Positions 12,661 to 25,600 of a DNA stretch of 64,000 nt are shown piece by piece. Source of the DNA: Marchantia polymorpha subsp. ruderalis (taxonomy: Eukaryota; Streptophyta; Marchantiopsida; Marchantiales; Marchantiaceae). The position numbers were made by a program, and so were the translations under genes. How positions within the stretch are numbered: position 1 is the stretch's first letter; the number at the start of each line of letters is the position of its first letter. The stretch is from NCBI GenBank assembly GCA_037833965.1, contig AP031355.1, positions 6,535,501 through 6,599,500 on the forward strand. Direction: 5' to 3'. A model generated the notes under the pieces. That model was not told the origin of the DNA. It saw only the letters and a program-made list of their open reading frames with translations, and did not search any database.

Positions 12661-14460
12661 CTAGCCCTCGTTTGCGGAGGCGTGAAAAACATCGTAGAGC
12701 TGCGCAGGGAATTTCAACGATGCAGCGAAGGTGGCGAGCTCGGCGTCCTTGATCCACCATCCGTCCACTTTCGAGTCATTGACCTCGACGGGGTCTTTGA
12801 TTATGAGGCAGTCGATTTCAGCAGAATTCGGAGCAACGAGTCCGCTGTAGTGATTGATCCGGGCGACCTCGGTGGCCAGAGTCACGCCGGTCCCCCCCGC
12901 CACCTCCAGCGCTCGGTGGATGGCCCCGACCTTCACCTGCCTCGGATTGGCGATCCACTTGCGGTGCCCCATCTCGCCCTCGCAGACATGGCTCATATTC
13001 TCGATCCCGCACACTGGCCCCTCGAGCCTGTACAGCATCCTCTCAACCGCCCACTCGCTCTCGCGCTCGGCCGACTCCGACTCTGGGGCGCAGTACATGC
13101 GACTGTACCACATGTTGCCGAACGACACCCATGGCGCTCCCTGCGCTTCGACTTGCGCCAGCAGCGCGGCGAGGCTGAGCGGCGGCGCTAAGTGTAGGTA
13201 CTCGTCGAAGTCCCAGAAGATGGCCCATTTGGCCACGACCCTCGCTCGGTTCAGGCAGTCGTTGATGGCCAGAGTCTGCGTGTGGTACCAGGTGTCGAAG
13301 TCCCGCTCTCGGTGCATGTTGATGAGCGTCAACGAGCCGGCCTCGATCAGAGGCCGCAGCACGGCCATCGTCGCCTCGTCGATCCCCACGTTGTCGTACA
13401 CGAAGTAGTGGATGTCGCCCCCGGTCAGCGTGTGATGATACATAAACCATTGCTTCACGTGCGCCGAGCTCAAATTCGTCCACACCGGAGCCGAGCAGTA
13501 GGCATACTGGTGCCGAAACCTAGCGCCATCCTCGTAAGCTGCGGCCTCGAGCTGCCGACGCCTCTCGTGGAAGACGGGCACCAGCTCGTACGAGACATTG
13601 AGGTAGAGGAAGCCGCCCGATCCGTCGGCGCCCACTGCCTCCGGGAAGGCGCAGCGGATGACCAATGTGTCGTAGGGCCGCCCGTGCGTGTCCTGCACGT
13701 AGCGAAGGATCGGGGTGCCCCTCGGGTCCGGCATGCGCCCCGTCGAGTTCATCTCGAGCAGTGACGAGAAGCGGCCCGGCGACGTGGTGCTGCCATCCGG
13801 CAGCCAGGCGCAGGCGTCGTGCACAGGCCCGCCCGCCGCCTGCAGCACGCTGGGGCTCAGAGTGACCACTGTGAATTCCGTCGGCGACGATCGGTACGCG
13901 CTGAACACGACCAGCCGTCGCAGATTCAGCTCGCCATACTCTCTGAACTTGAACTCTCCGACCTCGGCGCCATCTTCGTCTGCCGCCAGCCACTCTCCCC
14001 TGCCCTCGGCCTCGGGCCGGACCGGCGGCGCATGAGCCTCTTGCAGCTTTTGCAGATCCTCGAGAGCCCTCTTCAGTGATTCCTTGGCAGAAGCGTCGAG
14101 TCCTCGTGTTTCCGACCTCCTGCGCAGCCACGATCTTTGCCGCCTCGGCGACTTATTCTTATCCTCCGCCCCTTCGTCCAGATATCGATGGATGACTGCA
14201 ATCAGCAGCTCGTCTGAAACCGGACCTGCATCAGATTCCGAGTCTTCTGTCTTCCCTTCCGACGTCCAGTCTCGGAGTGTGCCCGTCTCCCCGTTCGATT
14301 TCTGGTAAGCGATGGTGTCCGTCTTGTATTCTTTCTCGTAGGCCGCGTCCCCGTCGATGAATGCGAAATCGAGACGCATGTAGTACACGCCCATGAAAAC
14401 GAGGGCTGCAGCTATCGAAGTCCATATGAACGGCCCCACTTTGCGTTGGAGTTCAGCCAT
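12661..14460 (-). CDS. GT92 family glycosyltransferase (DUF23), GALS-like
   Basis: An intronless frame of 599 residues with type II Golgi membrane architecture: short cytosolic N-terminus, one membrane anchor at about 11-28 (FIWTSIAAALVFMGVYYM), a charged stem to about 150, then the lumenal domain. The GT92 core is about 319-545. It contains YCSAPVW (321-327), the acidic WDFDEYL motif (416-422) that takes the place of the metal-binding DxD, conserved cysteines, and INHYSG (535-540). In plants this family includes the beta-1,4-galactan synthases (GALS), which lengthen pectic galactan side chains from UDP-galactose. That substrate is an inference from the family. The start is chosen because the anchor follows directly and no upstream ATG is needed. 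G+C is higher than in the flanks. Confidence 0.88.
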   Translation of the reverse strand: MAELQRKVGPFIWTSIAAALVFMGVYYMRLDFAFIDGDAAYEKEYKTDTIAYQKSNGETGTLRDWTSEGKTEDSESDAGPVSDELLIAVIHRYLDEGAEDKNKSPRRQRSWLRRRSETRGLDASAKESLKRALEDLQKLQEAHAPPVRPEAEGRGEWLAADEDGAEVGEFKFREYGELNLRRLVVFSAYRSSPTEFTVVTLSPSVLQAAGGPVHDACAWLPDGSTTSPGRFSSLLEMNSTGRMPDPRGTPILRYVQDTHGRPYDTLVIRCAFPEAVGADGSGGFLYLNVSYELVPVFHERRRQLEAAAYEDGARFRHQYAYCSAPVWTNLSSAHVKQWFMYHHTLTGGDIHYFVYDNVGIDEATMAVLRPLIEAGSLTLINMHRERDFDTWYHTQTLAINDCLNRARVVAKWAIFWDFDEYLHLAPPLSLAALLAQVEAQGAPWVSFGNMWYSRMYCAPESESAERESEWAVERMLYRLEGPVCGIENMSHVCEGEMGHRKWIANPRQVKVGAIHRALEVAGGTGVTLATEVARINHYSGLVAPNSAEIDCLIIKDPVEVNDSKVDGWWIKDAELATFAASLKFPAQLYDVFHASANEG

Positions 14461-16754
14461 TTCACTCTTCCTACCAGAGTGAAATGGAAACGAGTCGAAA
14501 CCTGAGTTGCTTACTCCCTCCTATACAGCAGCACTGAAGGCATTGATTGACCTTGCAATGTGTAGACGTCACAGTCCCAGTCCCAATCTGTCAGTCCTCG
14601 TTGCAAACACAGAGTATTGATCTGTGCGTAAGTTTCTGGATTTGGAATCAGGGAAATAGAAGAACATTCGTCTTCTTGGAAGATCGAGACCCGCATTTGA
14701 TTCTGGAGTATGTAAGCGTCTCTACAAAGTTCTGAGCTGGGCTGAGCTGATCTCAAGAATATGGGTCAGATTCGAAGGTTGCGACCATACTTCACATCTA
14801 CGGTACTATCGGTGTCGTCGAGTTTTAGCAGAGGCACATGATATCATGAGTTCTGGTGAATGACAGTCTCGCGACATTTTCTTCATGAATTCTCTCGTAA
14901 TCACCTGATGCCGATCGAGTACCTTGTGCGCCAAGAACGATCTTGACCTCATTCATCTACTCCTCAGAAACTAGGCCCATGTTCTTGTTCGTTTTTAGTG
15001 AATCACGAAAAATTTCAGCTGCTTCGATGGATCCAAGCCGCTGGTCTTCTATCGGAGCCATAAAAGACAGCCAAAATTCATGACAGACGTGGGCATCTTC
15101 TTGATTCCATCGTTTTCGTTTTCATTCGGAAAGGTGGAACACACCAACAGCGGTACGTTGGAGTTTGCCGAACATGCAAAGAACTTCTCTCTGCACTCAA
15201 ACGTCCTCCCTTTCCTATTGACCTTTGAGCAGGGCCTTATCGCTAGCTTTGTCGTTTATTGCTTCTAGTCTATGTTTCTTCGTGAGTTCTTCTCACGGAA
15301 ACTATCTGATTCAAGCATCGAAAGTTGAGTGAAAGCCGAACTGTATCATGGAATTGTCATGGAAGTGGCACGGTAGATTGGGGAACGATCGACATCACAC
15401 GCGTTTATTCGGGGTCTGTTTCTTGCACAGAGCTGAAACAATTGACCAACTTCTTGTTATAACAGATGGTGAGATGCCAAAGTCAGCTGGCCAAATTCAT
15501 GTCAAGGATACCACCGAACACAGAGCAACTCGAGGAGTCACTACATCTGCACTGATGGATGGATTGTCGAGCGGCTGGACTGGACTCGGCAGATGAAGCG
15601 TGATCCACCCCACGACGAAAGCGCTTTCTTTGCTCTTCGTCTTGCAGCTGTGAAATTCTGCAAAGATCATGCCACAAGCACGAAGGTCGTCGAGGACGAT
15701 GTTACCGTGCAGCAGTCGTCCGAGTAGTAGAAGTAGCAGCAGTCGGCAGAACGACGGCGCAACGTCGTCCACCACTGACTGACTCTCATGGTTTCACTCG
15801 TCCTCACTTGCCCGACTCCTCAAATCCAGCCTCCCATGCCTTACAGCGTTTGTTGATCGTCGAGGTCAAGTTGTGCTGCCAGTCTGTAACCGACCCCCCG
15901 TTGTGCATCCCGATGTTCGATACCTCCCTCGTCCACGACATAAGGCCACTTTAAATCGGTCCGTCGGAAAAATCGTAGCGTTCTCTTCCTCATTGATTCC
16001 CATCGTACTGGATTCTACAATCTTGGTGTCTTCCTGTTGTCATGGTCCCTAGACGGGGGCACTATTTTCCTTGCTACGATCGTCCTTGTGTCCGGAAGAT
16101 TCTCAGATGCGAGCGAGGCTATGCAGAATCCAAGACAAATGGGTGCGTCTCCAATCAGCAGCCGGCTATTTGCTCCTCGCTCGTATGCCGTCCTTTCCAG
16201 TTCGTATAAAACTGGTGACCGGTCCGCGCATCTTATTTCGCTGAGACTCGGGGCTCGCATGTGTTCGACCTTCTGAAGCTCCGATTGAGCAAAATTCAGA
16301 TACGGGTATTCGACATTTCGCTGTATTAGTGGTTTAATCTGATATTCGAGACGTGCTCATCAACCATGCCCGAGGTTGAGCATCTTGGGGGATACCCAAG
16401 GGTATTCCCCCATGTTTAAGACATTAAGCATTTGTTCATGTCTTGATTGCCATCGAGGTCGCACGCAATTCCGGGTGGCGTGTACACGCGATCATAACAA
16501 GCGTTCGAAGTCCTCTCTTTCGGGCTTCGTGAGAAACAGTGTCAGTTTCATGGATGCATGTATATGGTGAAGCAAAATCTATGATAACGAGTTCTAGCCC
16601 CCAGCTGCCTCCACTGAAGGGCAGTGCAGGCGATGGAGTTTCTTCAGCCGAATACTGATGTTGAGAACTGGAAAGAGAGCGTAGAAAAGTGAGAAGAATG
16701 AACATGAACTCGTCGCTAGTGTGGCTAGACTGACACCTACTATACTGGAAACAG

Positions 16755-16757
<3 letters not shown>

Positions 16758-16791
<34 letters not shown>
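16758..16791. repeat. (AG)17 microsatellite
   Basis: A pure AG dinucleotide run of 34 bases. On the minus strand it generates a Leu-Ser run in a spurious frame. Confidence 0.95.
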
Positions 16792-16793
<2 letters not shown>

Positions 16794-17827
16794 GAGACGA
16801 CTGAGATGATATAAGTGAGAAGGCAAAAGACGTATTGCGAGAAGTCGGAGTCCTGAGGAGGAGATAGATCCGCCCCAAAAACCAACGACGTAGCCATAAG
16901 CCTCGTAATCCACTGGCGAAGGAAATACCCACGCCCAGGTCCGTGGCCACCTCCTCCTCTGGGCCCTGGAAACTGACGGTCTTCCACCACGTGAGTGAGT
17001 GAGTACCCCGGACAAGTGCAAAATTGATTTAAACTTCGCAAAGTCGCAGTGCGTCTCATCTTGAGCCTTTCGTTTATTGCACAGGGCGTGTCCAGTATGC
17101 CAGATTACGGCTTTCCGGCATTGAGTTGAATATTTTTATTCTGTCCGAGTCCTGCTTCTCCTTCTTGATTCCTCGAGAATCGAATCGTAACAAGCTTGCA
17201 CCACAGAATAAGCGCCTTCTTCTCTCTCTTCTCGTTACTGTGCGAGCAGTGGTCTTCCTTTCGAGATATACTGCGCAAAGGTTGAAAGCTATGATCAGAT
17301 CTCGGCACCAGAGAAATTTCGCGTCGTAATTTCCGACAGCCGTTTGTAACTTTCTTTTGGATGAAGCCAGTAGAAATTCCAAAACGAGTTCTCACACTGA
17401 AGTACGATGCACATCCTTTCCCAGAGGTTTTATCGTTTTCGTCTGTCTGTCTTGTCTCTTTAGATCCTTTCATGCAAGTCCCATCTTATACCAAGACAGA
17501 GTTTTGGTACAAGAAGGGACTGAAAGGCTGGCAGCACGATATGAATCAAAGCCACCTGAGGGGAGGTCTAATTGAGGGTCAAGGAGGCGCAAGTAATTAA
17601 GTAGCAATGTTCAAGAGGGTAGCCCGCCCAATCGACGGTGAAAGAGAGGTCGAGGAGTCCACACTTCACAATGAAGAAGCTCAGTTGGGGTTGATGAAAC
17701 AAGCATACCTTCTCATAACACGCGTTCCTAGGAGCTGCTCATTGCACTTCATACGCTTCTTGCGATCGAAAGGCGGGCGACCGTGAGCTCCCATGCGATC
17801 GAGATCTAAAATCTCGACAAGGCTAAG

Positions 17828-17845
17828 CAGCAGCAGCAGCAGCAG
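17828..17845. repeat. (CAG)6 trinucleotide repeat
   Basis: Six perfect CAG units in non-coding DNA. Confidence 0.9.
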
Positions 17846-19628
17846 TTCGCTGTTGCTTACGTGTTTACTTGTGGTTAGTTCATTTGTGTCGATCTGCACC
17901 TGGAGTTATGTGACTGAGGCCTGCAGGTGAGGAGGTCTCATGCTGACAAATCATCAGAAGGAAAATACTCGAGCCCGACTTGAATGCCGGAAGGATCTGT
18001 CGTCCATATCGAGAATATCGTATGAGGTGTAAAGACCAGTGTGCCCAAGACTCCGCTCGCACTTGCTCCATCAATTCCTTCGATTCTCGAAGCACAGTAC
18101 AGAAGGGCACTGTACTGTACGACTGCTGTGGTCCTTTCGCGGCCGTATCCGTGCTCGCAAGTGCAAAGCGTCCAACGGACGTGTGTCCCAGCCACGTCCC
18201 TTCTGCCACGTGGACAGTCCATGTGTGCTTGTTTTTATCGAGGCTCATGGGATGCCCAGGTATCGACAAGTGTCGAAGGCTGGTTCCCCTGCTGGTTTTC
18301 CTCGGTCAGAAGTTTCGCTGTGGGTAAAATCCTCGAGAGTGTTTGACTCTGGACGGGGAAGCAAACGTGTCGAATGATGGGCTCTTCCCCGCTGGGCACT
18401 GACTGGTTTGTGATCAGGGGCAGGAATGAACGCTTTTGGAAGCTGTCGTGAACAGCCCATGCGAGGTCAGGTCACTCTTCTCTCATCTTCTTCCAGAACA
18501 AGGCCTTTACGACCGCTAACTGACTTGCTTCACGATTTCAATATAATTTCGTTCAATATTTATTTGCTTATTTCCAGTTTAAGTATTAACGTCTTTCCGT
18601 GACTTGGCCGCATCAGAGAATATTCGTGCTTGTTTACAGCATGGGCGTAACTGCCACAAGTTCCCCCTGGCTACGACCGAAGATTCGAGAGGCTCAGACC
18701 ATCTGAACTAGGACACCGATCGAAGAGTCGGAGTAAGGCGTGAGATGAAATTCTTTAATCACTTCAGGGCTCCTTTCGACAGAATGATGCCCAAGACATA
18801 CGGACGGATGGACAAAATTGACCCCAAGTGGCATTCAGCTCTCGACCAGAGAGGAGAGATGCCTTTCGGGCCAAATCAGAGTTAACAGAATTTTGAATAA
18901 AGGCGTAAAAGTAGCAGTTGAGGGTAAATGGACAAGTATGCTCCACGGTGTCAATATTACTCTCTGGTTAGGGTTTTACTTTGGTCGAAGAGGAAAATGG
19001 TGTAGAATTTGGTGCAGAGGCACTTTTCGGACAGTGCCACGTTAACGGCTGCAAATTGTCGACACGATTCCAGTGGTCGCCTTTGAGAATTGACGGTGCC
19101 AATTTGGCTGGTTGGTAGGCATTTTGAGCTTCGGACGGATGAGGTCGTCGAGAATTTTCGACCAATTCGATGATGTATTTCAGAGGTTGCGAAGGTGCAA
19201 CGACGCCCTTCAGGCGTCGTCGGAAGTATGGGTCCGGTTGTGGCCCGAGGGGACGAGGAAGTTCTGCTGTGATTTCACCCCTCACAATTTAGAACAACCT
19301 GGCGGGAGCATGGCAAGGCATGAAGTTCCAGCTGCCGCTAATTTTTTTCCTGGAACGTTTTCGGGGCTCGAAATTCTGAGGAGAACAGAGTTTCCACGGT
19401 ACTTTTCAAATTCAACAACTTCTCTCAGTGACCTGCACTGGAGTGTGCCTACAGAGTTTGCCAGGACCTCATGCAGGTGCAATCAGACGTGCTAGAAGAT
19501 ACTACAAGGCCGTCACCGATTGCGGAAGGAAGTTTTCTGAGCTCAGTTAGCAGCTGAACGCAAGCAAAAAAGCTAAATTCTTCTTTCACAGGTTCAGTAC
19601 GGTTTCATCTACCACCAAATTTGTCAAC

Positions 19629-22600
19629 ATGTATGCCAGTAATTCTTTCTCCTTAAGCTCCACCAAGACGAGTAAATCACAACCTTTGAGTTATCCACAG
19701 AATCTGAGCGGGTTCATCTCCAAACGGCATTTCGCTAACCGAAGTGGATCTTTAGGCAGAAGCCTGAGTACAGCTGAGAATTCGTTCACCCTAACTATAT
19801 ACTCGAAGCTGTCGATTGTTCGCAGTTTCTGCGGTTCAAGAAATACTAGATCATTGGCTTATCTTTCAAGTTCTCACTTTGGCAGCTCCTGGCCGAGAAG
19901 ATCCAATTCATCACGAACTCTTTCAAAATCCGAGAGGAGAACCTTGACAGTACCCTCAGCAGGAGGCGTCGTGCCTTCAGAGACTCTATGGAGTCCTCTG
20001 GTTACTGGTTTCTTGTTAGAAGGAGATTTTATTCCCAAATTGACCTTCTTATTGTCTGATATCTTTACCGACGTATCATCCAACAGTGTGCTTTACTCTT
20101 TCACTTTAGTTACCACAATTTTAGGAATTTCAGGAGCTTTTTATGCTCAAGCGTCAAGAGAGAGTGAAGGCAAACGGCAAAATCTTTTGGAGTCGGACCG
20201 AACATCAGAGTCCGCACGTGCTGAAGGTTTTTCAAATTGGCTCAACTTGTCACAACCGACGCCCTTCAACAAATTTGTGGCCGCTCGCTGTCCGTCATTA
20301 GCTCTTCCCTTGGGAGAGCGGAGGTATAGCAGGAATGCTGAATCGGAATCTGAGCAGGTGATAGACCCACCTGAGTATCAACGCCTCTGTTTACATGCCG
20401 ATGACGGAGGAACAGTTGCTTTGGACTGGCCCACACATCTCGACTTGGAGAAGAACAAGGAGCTGGAGAATGTTTTAGTCATCATCCCCGGAAGCACTGA
20501 AGGTAGTGAAGAAGAAGGAATTTGCAAGTTCACGCGGGTTGCAGAACAGCGAGGCTACTTCCCGATCGTCTTAAATCCCAGAGGTTGTGGTGGATCTCCT
20601 CTAACAAGTCCAAGGCAAGTGCCATATTCATCCTCGAAGTTCTTTGTGAAATCTGCACCTTTCATTTTTTTGAAGTTGGTGACCGGATCTTCTGATCTGG
20701 CTGCAAGTAATAAAGTCTGTGCAGAAATTCGCTTGACACCACTATCTGATCTGACTGTCCTACTCGGCCGTGTCTAGTTAGAAGAAGTGGATTTTTATCC
20801 CCCTCATGTACTTCTCATAACTTCCAATCGAAATTTCTCCCACCTCTAGCATCGCTTGTCTCTCAATATTTGTGAAGCTAACTAATGCCTCTTGCCGAAG
20901 GAGACTGAGATTGCTATTACTGTCTTTGTGGTTAGGATTTTCTCAGCAGCGGATAGTGATGATGTTCGTCTATTGGCTCAATATGTTGCAAAGCGAAGAC
21001 CATGGGCAACTATAATGGCGATAGGATGGGGTTTTGGCGCAAACATGCTTGCAAAGTATCTTGGAGAAGAAGCAAATGCGACTCCCCTCACGGCAGCTGT
21101 TTGCATCGACAATCCGTTCAGCCTGGATAAGGATATCCATTCGGCACCACCCTCTCGGTGGAGCAGCTTAGACCGTGCACTGACAAAAGGTCTGATACAA
21201 ATATTGGACAATAACAAGGTACACTCATCTGTTGTAGGTTTAGCCTGTCATATGGAGTCTCCCCTCACGAGTGACTTGGATCCTCTTATCAGTTGAAGAA
21301 TTGGCACTCCTCGAATGTGTGTCAACATACTCAATATTAGTTCCTCATGCAATTTAGCTATGATGTTAAAGACACATATCAATATTGCAAACGCGAGTAG
21401 GTACTGCTCTTGATGAAGGTCAAAGCATCGTAGTCTCGTGACGAGAGTTCTGTTATAACCCGAGAAGCAAAGACTGAAGAATAAGGGTCAGAGTCTGGCT
21501 TATGCACTCTTAGGATGCTTATGTGCTTAGACCCGCAAGATCGACGATTGAACAATTGTTTTCTTGTTGAACCGTGTGTTGATATGTCTGCTTCCTTTTC
21601 AACAGAAACTATTTCAAGGCGATAGGAAGGGGTTTGATGTAAGTGGAAGCCTGGCAGCCACATCTCTTTCTGAGTTCGAGACAGGCATATCGAGGGTCGC
21701 TCACGGATATGATAGTCTTGAGAAGTTTTATGAAGATGTCAGCAGTCAAGCGACGCTGGAGAGGGTTCAGATTCCTGTACTATGTATACAGGTATGAAGT
21801 ATTCCTACATATTCTGCTCTCAAATCGACGTTAATGGATCCGAAAGAACAGAAGCTTCACCTGGACAGTGTAGTTCTCCAGGGTTTGATTGTCAAACACA
21901 TTCCTGCAGCGGGGCCGAGTCATCTGTAAATAGCCAATTTTTGGAAATGTCAAATGACACCAGAAGATTGTAACTTTGACATATGAACGTTACAACATTC
22001 AGTCCGAACAGAACAGCAATCCAAGTGGCAGTCTAGTTTGGGGCATCAGCCTAGGACTATAAGCTTGTTAACTTTGTCGAAGACTAGAAATTGGAATTCC
22101 GCGAGAGCTTATTTATTGCCGAAAGAAGTATTCGCCAATATACGTTCAATGAGAATGATTGACCTTATTACTCGGAATGTGGACGGCTCGTCCTTTTACT
22201 ACTACTCGCTGACTGTTGTATCTAGCACATACCGAAATTTGCAGGATCTGTTATCAGCCTCCCTAGCTTCTCCTCTATGGAATGTTCAGTTGGTTCTTTT
22301 CGTCGCTTAATGAGCCACTTCGGCTGCTCATGGAGTATCGTTATACCAATTATATTGGTGCTGCTAGTAGCCTTTCAACTGAATTCTGGATTGTTGTGGT
22401 GACAGCATGTGCAAGACTACTCAGGAAACCAGATATCTCTATCACAAGAGGCGATTGTGAAAAATCCCTACGCAACTCTGCTGGTATATCCTTCCGATAT
22501 AAAAGACTTTTCGGAAGGACCAGATTTTCCTGGCACAGCATCGGAGAGGACCCACGAAACATCTTTGGAGGTAATGCGCACATTGTATTGGATATAGGAT

Positions 22601-25600
22601 CTGCACAGACAAGGTGTTTTTCAGAGCCGAACTTTTGTACTTTGCTCAAATAGTTTGTACCAACCCGTGTTCATGCAGTGGCTTGCAGCAGTGGAAGTTG
22701 CGCTATTGAAAGGGCGACATCCTTTATCGAATGTTGTGGACCTGACAATAAGGCCTACAAAGGAGTGGAGTTCTGTTGGAAATCAAGTAACCTCTACCGC
22801 ATCATCAATGCCAGTTTCGAAGCCGGCTACCACAAGCACTGTCAATGCATCACACATGGTCGACAGTGATATTATTGATGTGACTGGCGATGTTTCTGAT
22901 ATGTCGGAGCACTCGGAGGTGCACGAGCAGGTAACAAATCATCAGCACGAGCAAAACCGATCCTAGTTTAGAGCGAAACGAGGAGATCATTTGGTGTGAA
23001 CCTGGAGGATTGCTAGGAACTTGACTCTGTCCCACTTCATAATTGTACATAATGCTGACCTCAGTACGATGTGATCTAGGATTCTCTATCGACGACGCCT
23101 GCCGAAGCCAGTAAACTAAAGCCGTATCGAGACGATGGGTCCGAAGAAGCATCTCGGCAAGATCACGCAGTGATCGTTCAAAGTTCAGGAGATGCAATCA
23201 AAAGTCCGGCACATGATCCCGCCAAAAGCGATGAAGAGACAACAAGTGCTGAACTTACAACAACCAGCGATGTTGCTGAGGGGGAAGAGGCGAATCCCGA
23301 GGAGGTCGAAACAGGCCAGGTGCAGCTAGCTGCAGAGAGTGTTATGAAAGTTTTAGATGTCACAATGCCTGGCACGCTTTCAGCTCAACAAAAACAACAG
23401 GTGAATACACTATCTCGAGGTTTTTGAGTTTTGACGTCTACGGACTTCTGCAGTGACTTTTTTCTGCAGAGTTGTGATGATTCCCTGCTGGTTTCATAGT
23501 ATCTTGGCCGTTTTGGTGAGGGACAAGCATTTTCTCTCATTTCCTGGGGTTTAACACACGGTGGTTGACGAAGGTGGTGGAAGCTGTTGGGAGGGGTGAG
23601 AGTCTTGTGGGTGCTCTGCAAGAAGCTGTCCCGGAAGATGTACGTGGGAAGATATCTGGTGCTGTCTCAGCAGCCGTTCAAGCCAAAGGTATCAGCTTGA
23701 AGACGGCTGGATTTGGGGACAAAATTCCCGCTCCTCAGATCCCCTCTGGACTAACAGAGAGTCTGAAAGCCAAGCTTGCGGGACTAACTGCTAGACCAGG
23801 AGATTCCAATGGTGATCACGGCTTGGCGGAAAGTCAAAGTCCAGAGAAGAGGGGCAGCGACAACGACAAGAAAGTTGACAGTTCGACTCACAGCGACAGC
23901 TCAGTGCATGAAAGTTCGGAAAGCAGTGCGGAGAAGCAATCTCCTGCGAAGACGGGTTCTGATGAGAGGAAGAGTAGTGCTGACTCGAATAAGGATACGG
24001 GGGGACAGGGTGACAACAAGATGAATGACGACACGAAGAAGGATGCTCCTAAGGCTAATGCTGATGTTAGCAAGAGCACAGATGATATCAAGAAGGACGG
24101 AGCGTCTAACGAGAGTTCCGAAGATAGTTCTAGACAAGCTCAAGATACCGTCTCCAACCATGATGAGCAGAAGGCTCACAATAGTGGACATTCAGAAGAC
24201 AAAGCTGCTGAAAAGGAAAGCAATGACTCTTCAACAAACCGACAAGCCACTGCAAACGTAAAGGAAGGCGATGCAGGAACACATGCCTCGGGAAACAAAG
24301 GGGAAGTGGGAAATAGCGATTCGGTGAATGCAGACTCTTCGAAGGCGTCAGTTCAGGAAGGTGACAAGAAGATCGAAGAACAACCAGGAGCCGCCACGAG
24401 CGAATCCGAACAGAAGAAAGATGAGCCGACTAAGCAGGATTCGAATTCATCTGGCCAGATTTCAGACATTAATGATTCCAAAGGTGAGGCAAGTCCCTCT
24501 TCTAATGAAGGGGCTGAGCAGAAACCACAGAATGATGCCCCTGCCACAGAGAATACTGTCTCTGCTCCTGTTCCACCACAACCTCCAGTTCCTGATCAGG
24601 TTCCTCCAGTTCCTTCGGTTGGCCAAGCTCTGCAGGCCCTGACTGGATTTGATGACGCCACTCAAATGGCAGTTACGAATGTCTTTGGTGTTGTTGAGAA
24701 CGTTCTCGACGAGCTCGAAAAGGGTAAGTCGCCCGAGGAGAAAAATCCTACTCCCAAAGAGAATGAAGAGCAAGAGGCAAAAAAGTCCCGGTCGAGCGGG
24801 AAAACTCATGAGACTGGTGATTCTACTACAGTAGCCGATTTCGAGAAGGAAGACTCTAGTGATTCTGAGTCAGATGATGAGCATGACAAGGGAGTGGACC
24901 AACGAAGAACCAACGAAGTGTCGAAAGACGAACGAGTTGGAACAGCTGTGTCGCAAGGAGGCAGTCAGAGGCCGTTTGGGAGCACAAGAAGCCTGGATCG
25001 TGTTAGGAATTCAGCAGGTCAAATAGTACAGACGCATGGAGTTAGAGGAGGTCCAGAAGTAGATGGGCAGTCTGAAGAGAACGGCTCACTTGGGCCATCA
25101 GGAAATGGATCTTTACATTCGAACGGCGACGCTCGAAAGTTTGAAGACAAGGTCCCGCAGAAGTATGTTGGAAGCTCAGAATTGGGACTGGTGAACATGG
25201 ACAAAGCACGGAATTATCACAATGTGAGCGAATATGATGAGCCGCAATTGGCGCAGCGTTCAATATCAGTTCTACAGGAAAGCACAAATCAGGCTCAAAC
25301 TTCTCCTGTTGGAGATCTACGTCACTCGTCAAACGTCTCTGATGACGGTAATGAGAGTAGGCTTGACGCAATGGCTGCCGAGATCGACCGAGAAGATGAA
25401 GACAATGCGAAGAAGGTACTGGAGGCAGATAAAATTAAACTCGCAAATAGCAATGATACGAACTCCGGCGAGGAAAAACACAATGTGGTCAAAGATGTTG
25501 TGATGAATGCCTTGAAGTTGGAGGTGGTGAGACGAGTTGGAGGTGCTGGAATGGACGCTCTAGGTTTAGACTTCGAGGCAGAGTTATCTAAAGTTGCCCA

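Larger units (their letters stand above)
14461..19628. other. intergenic region between divergent genes
   Basis: Five kilobases between the minus-strand GT92 gene and the plus-strand hydrolase gene. I see scattered short frames with no family signature and two simple repeats. The last 40 bases may be a 5' untranslated exon, because TTCTTTCACAG at 19580-19590 looks like a splice acceptor. Confidence 0.5.

Noticed and set aside
16436..17059. 207-codon minus-strand frame with a Leu-Ser repeat
   Set aside because: Produced by the AG microsatellite; the rest of the translation has no protein-like features.
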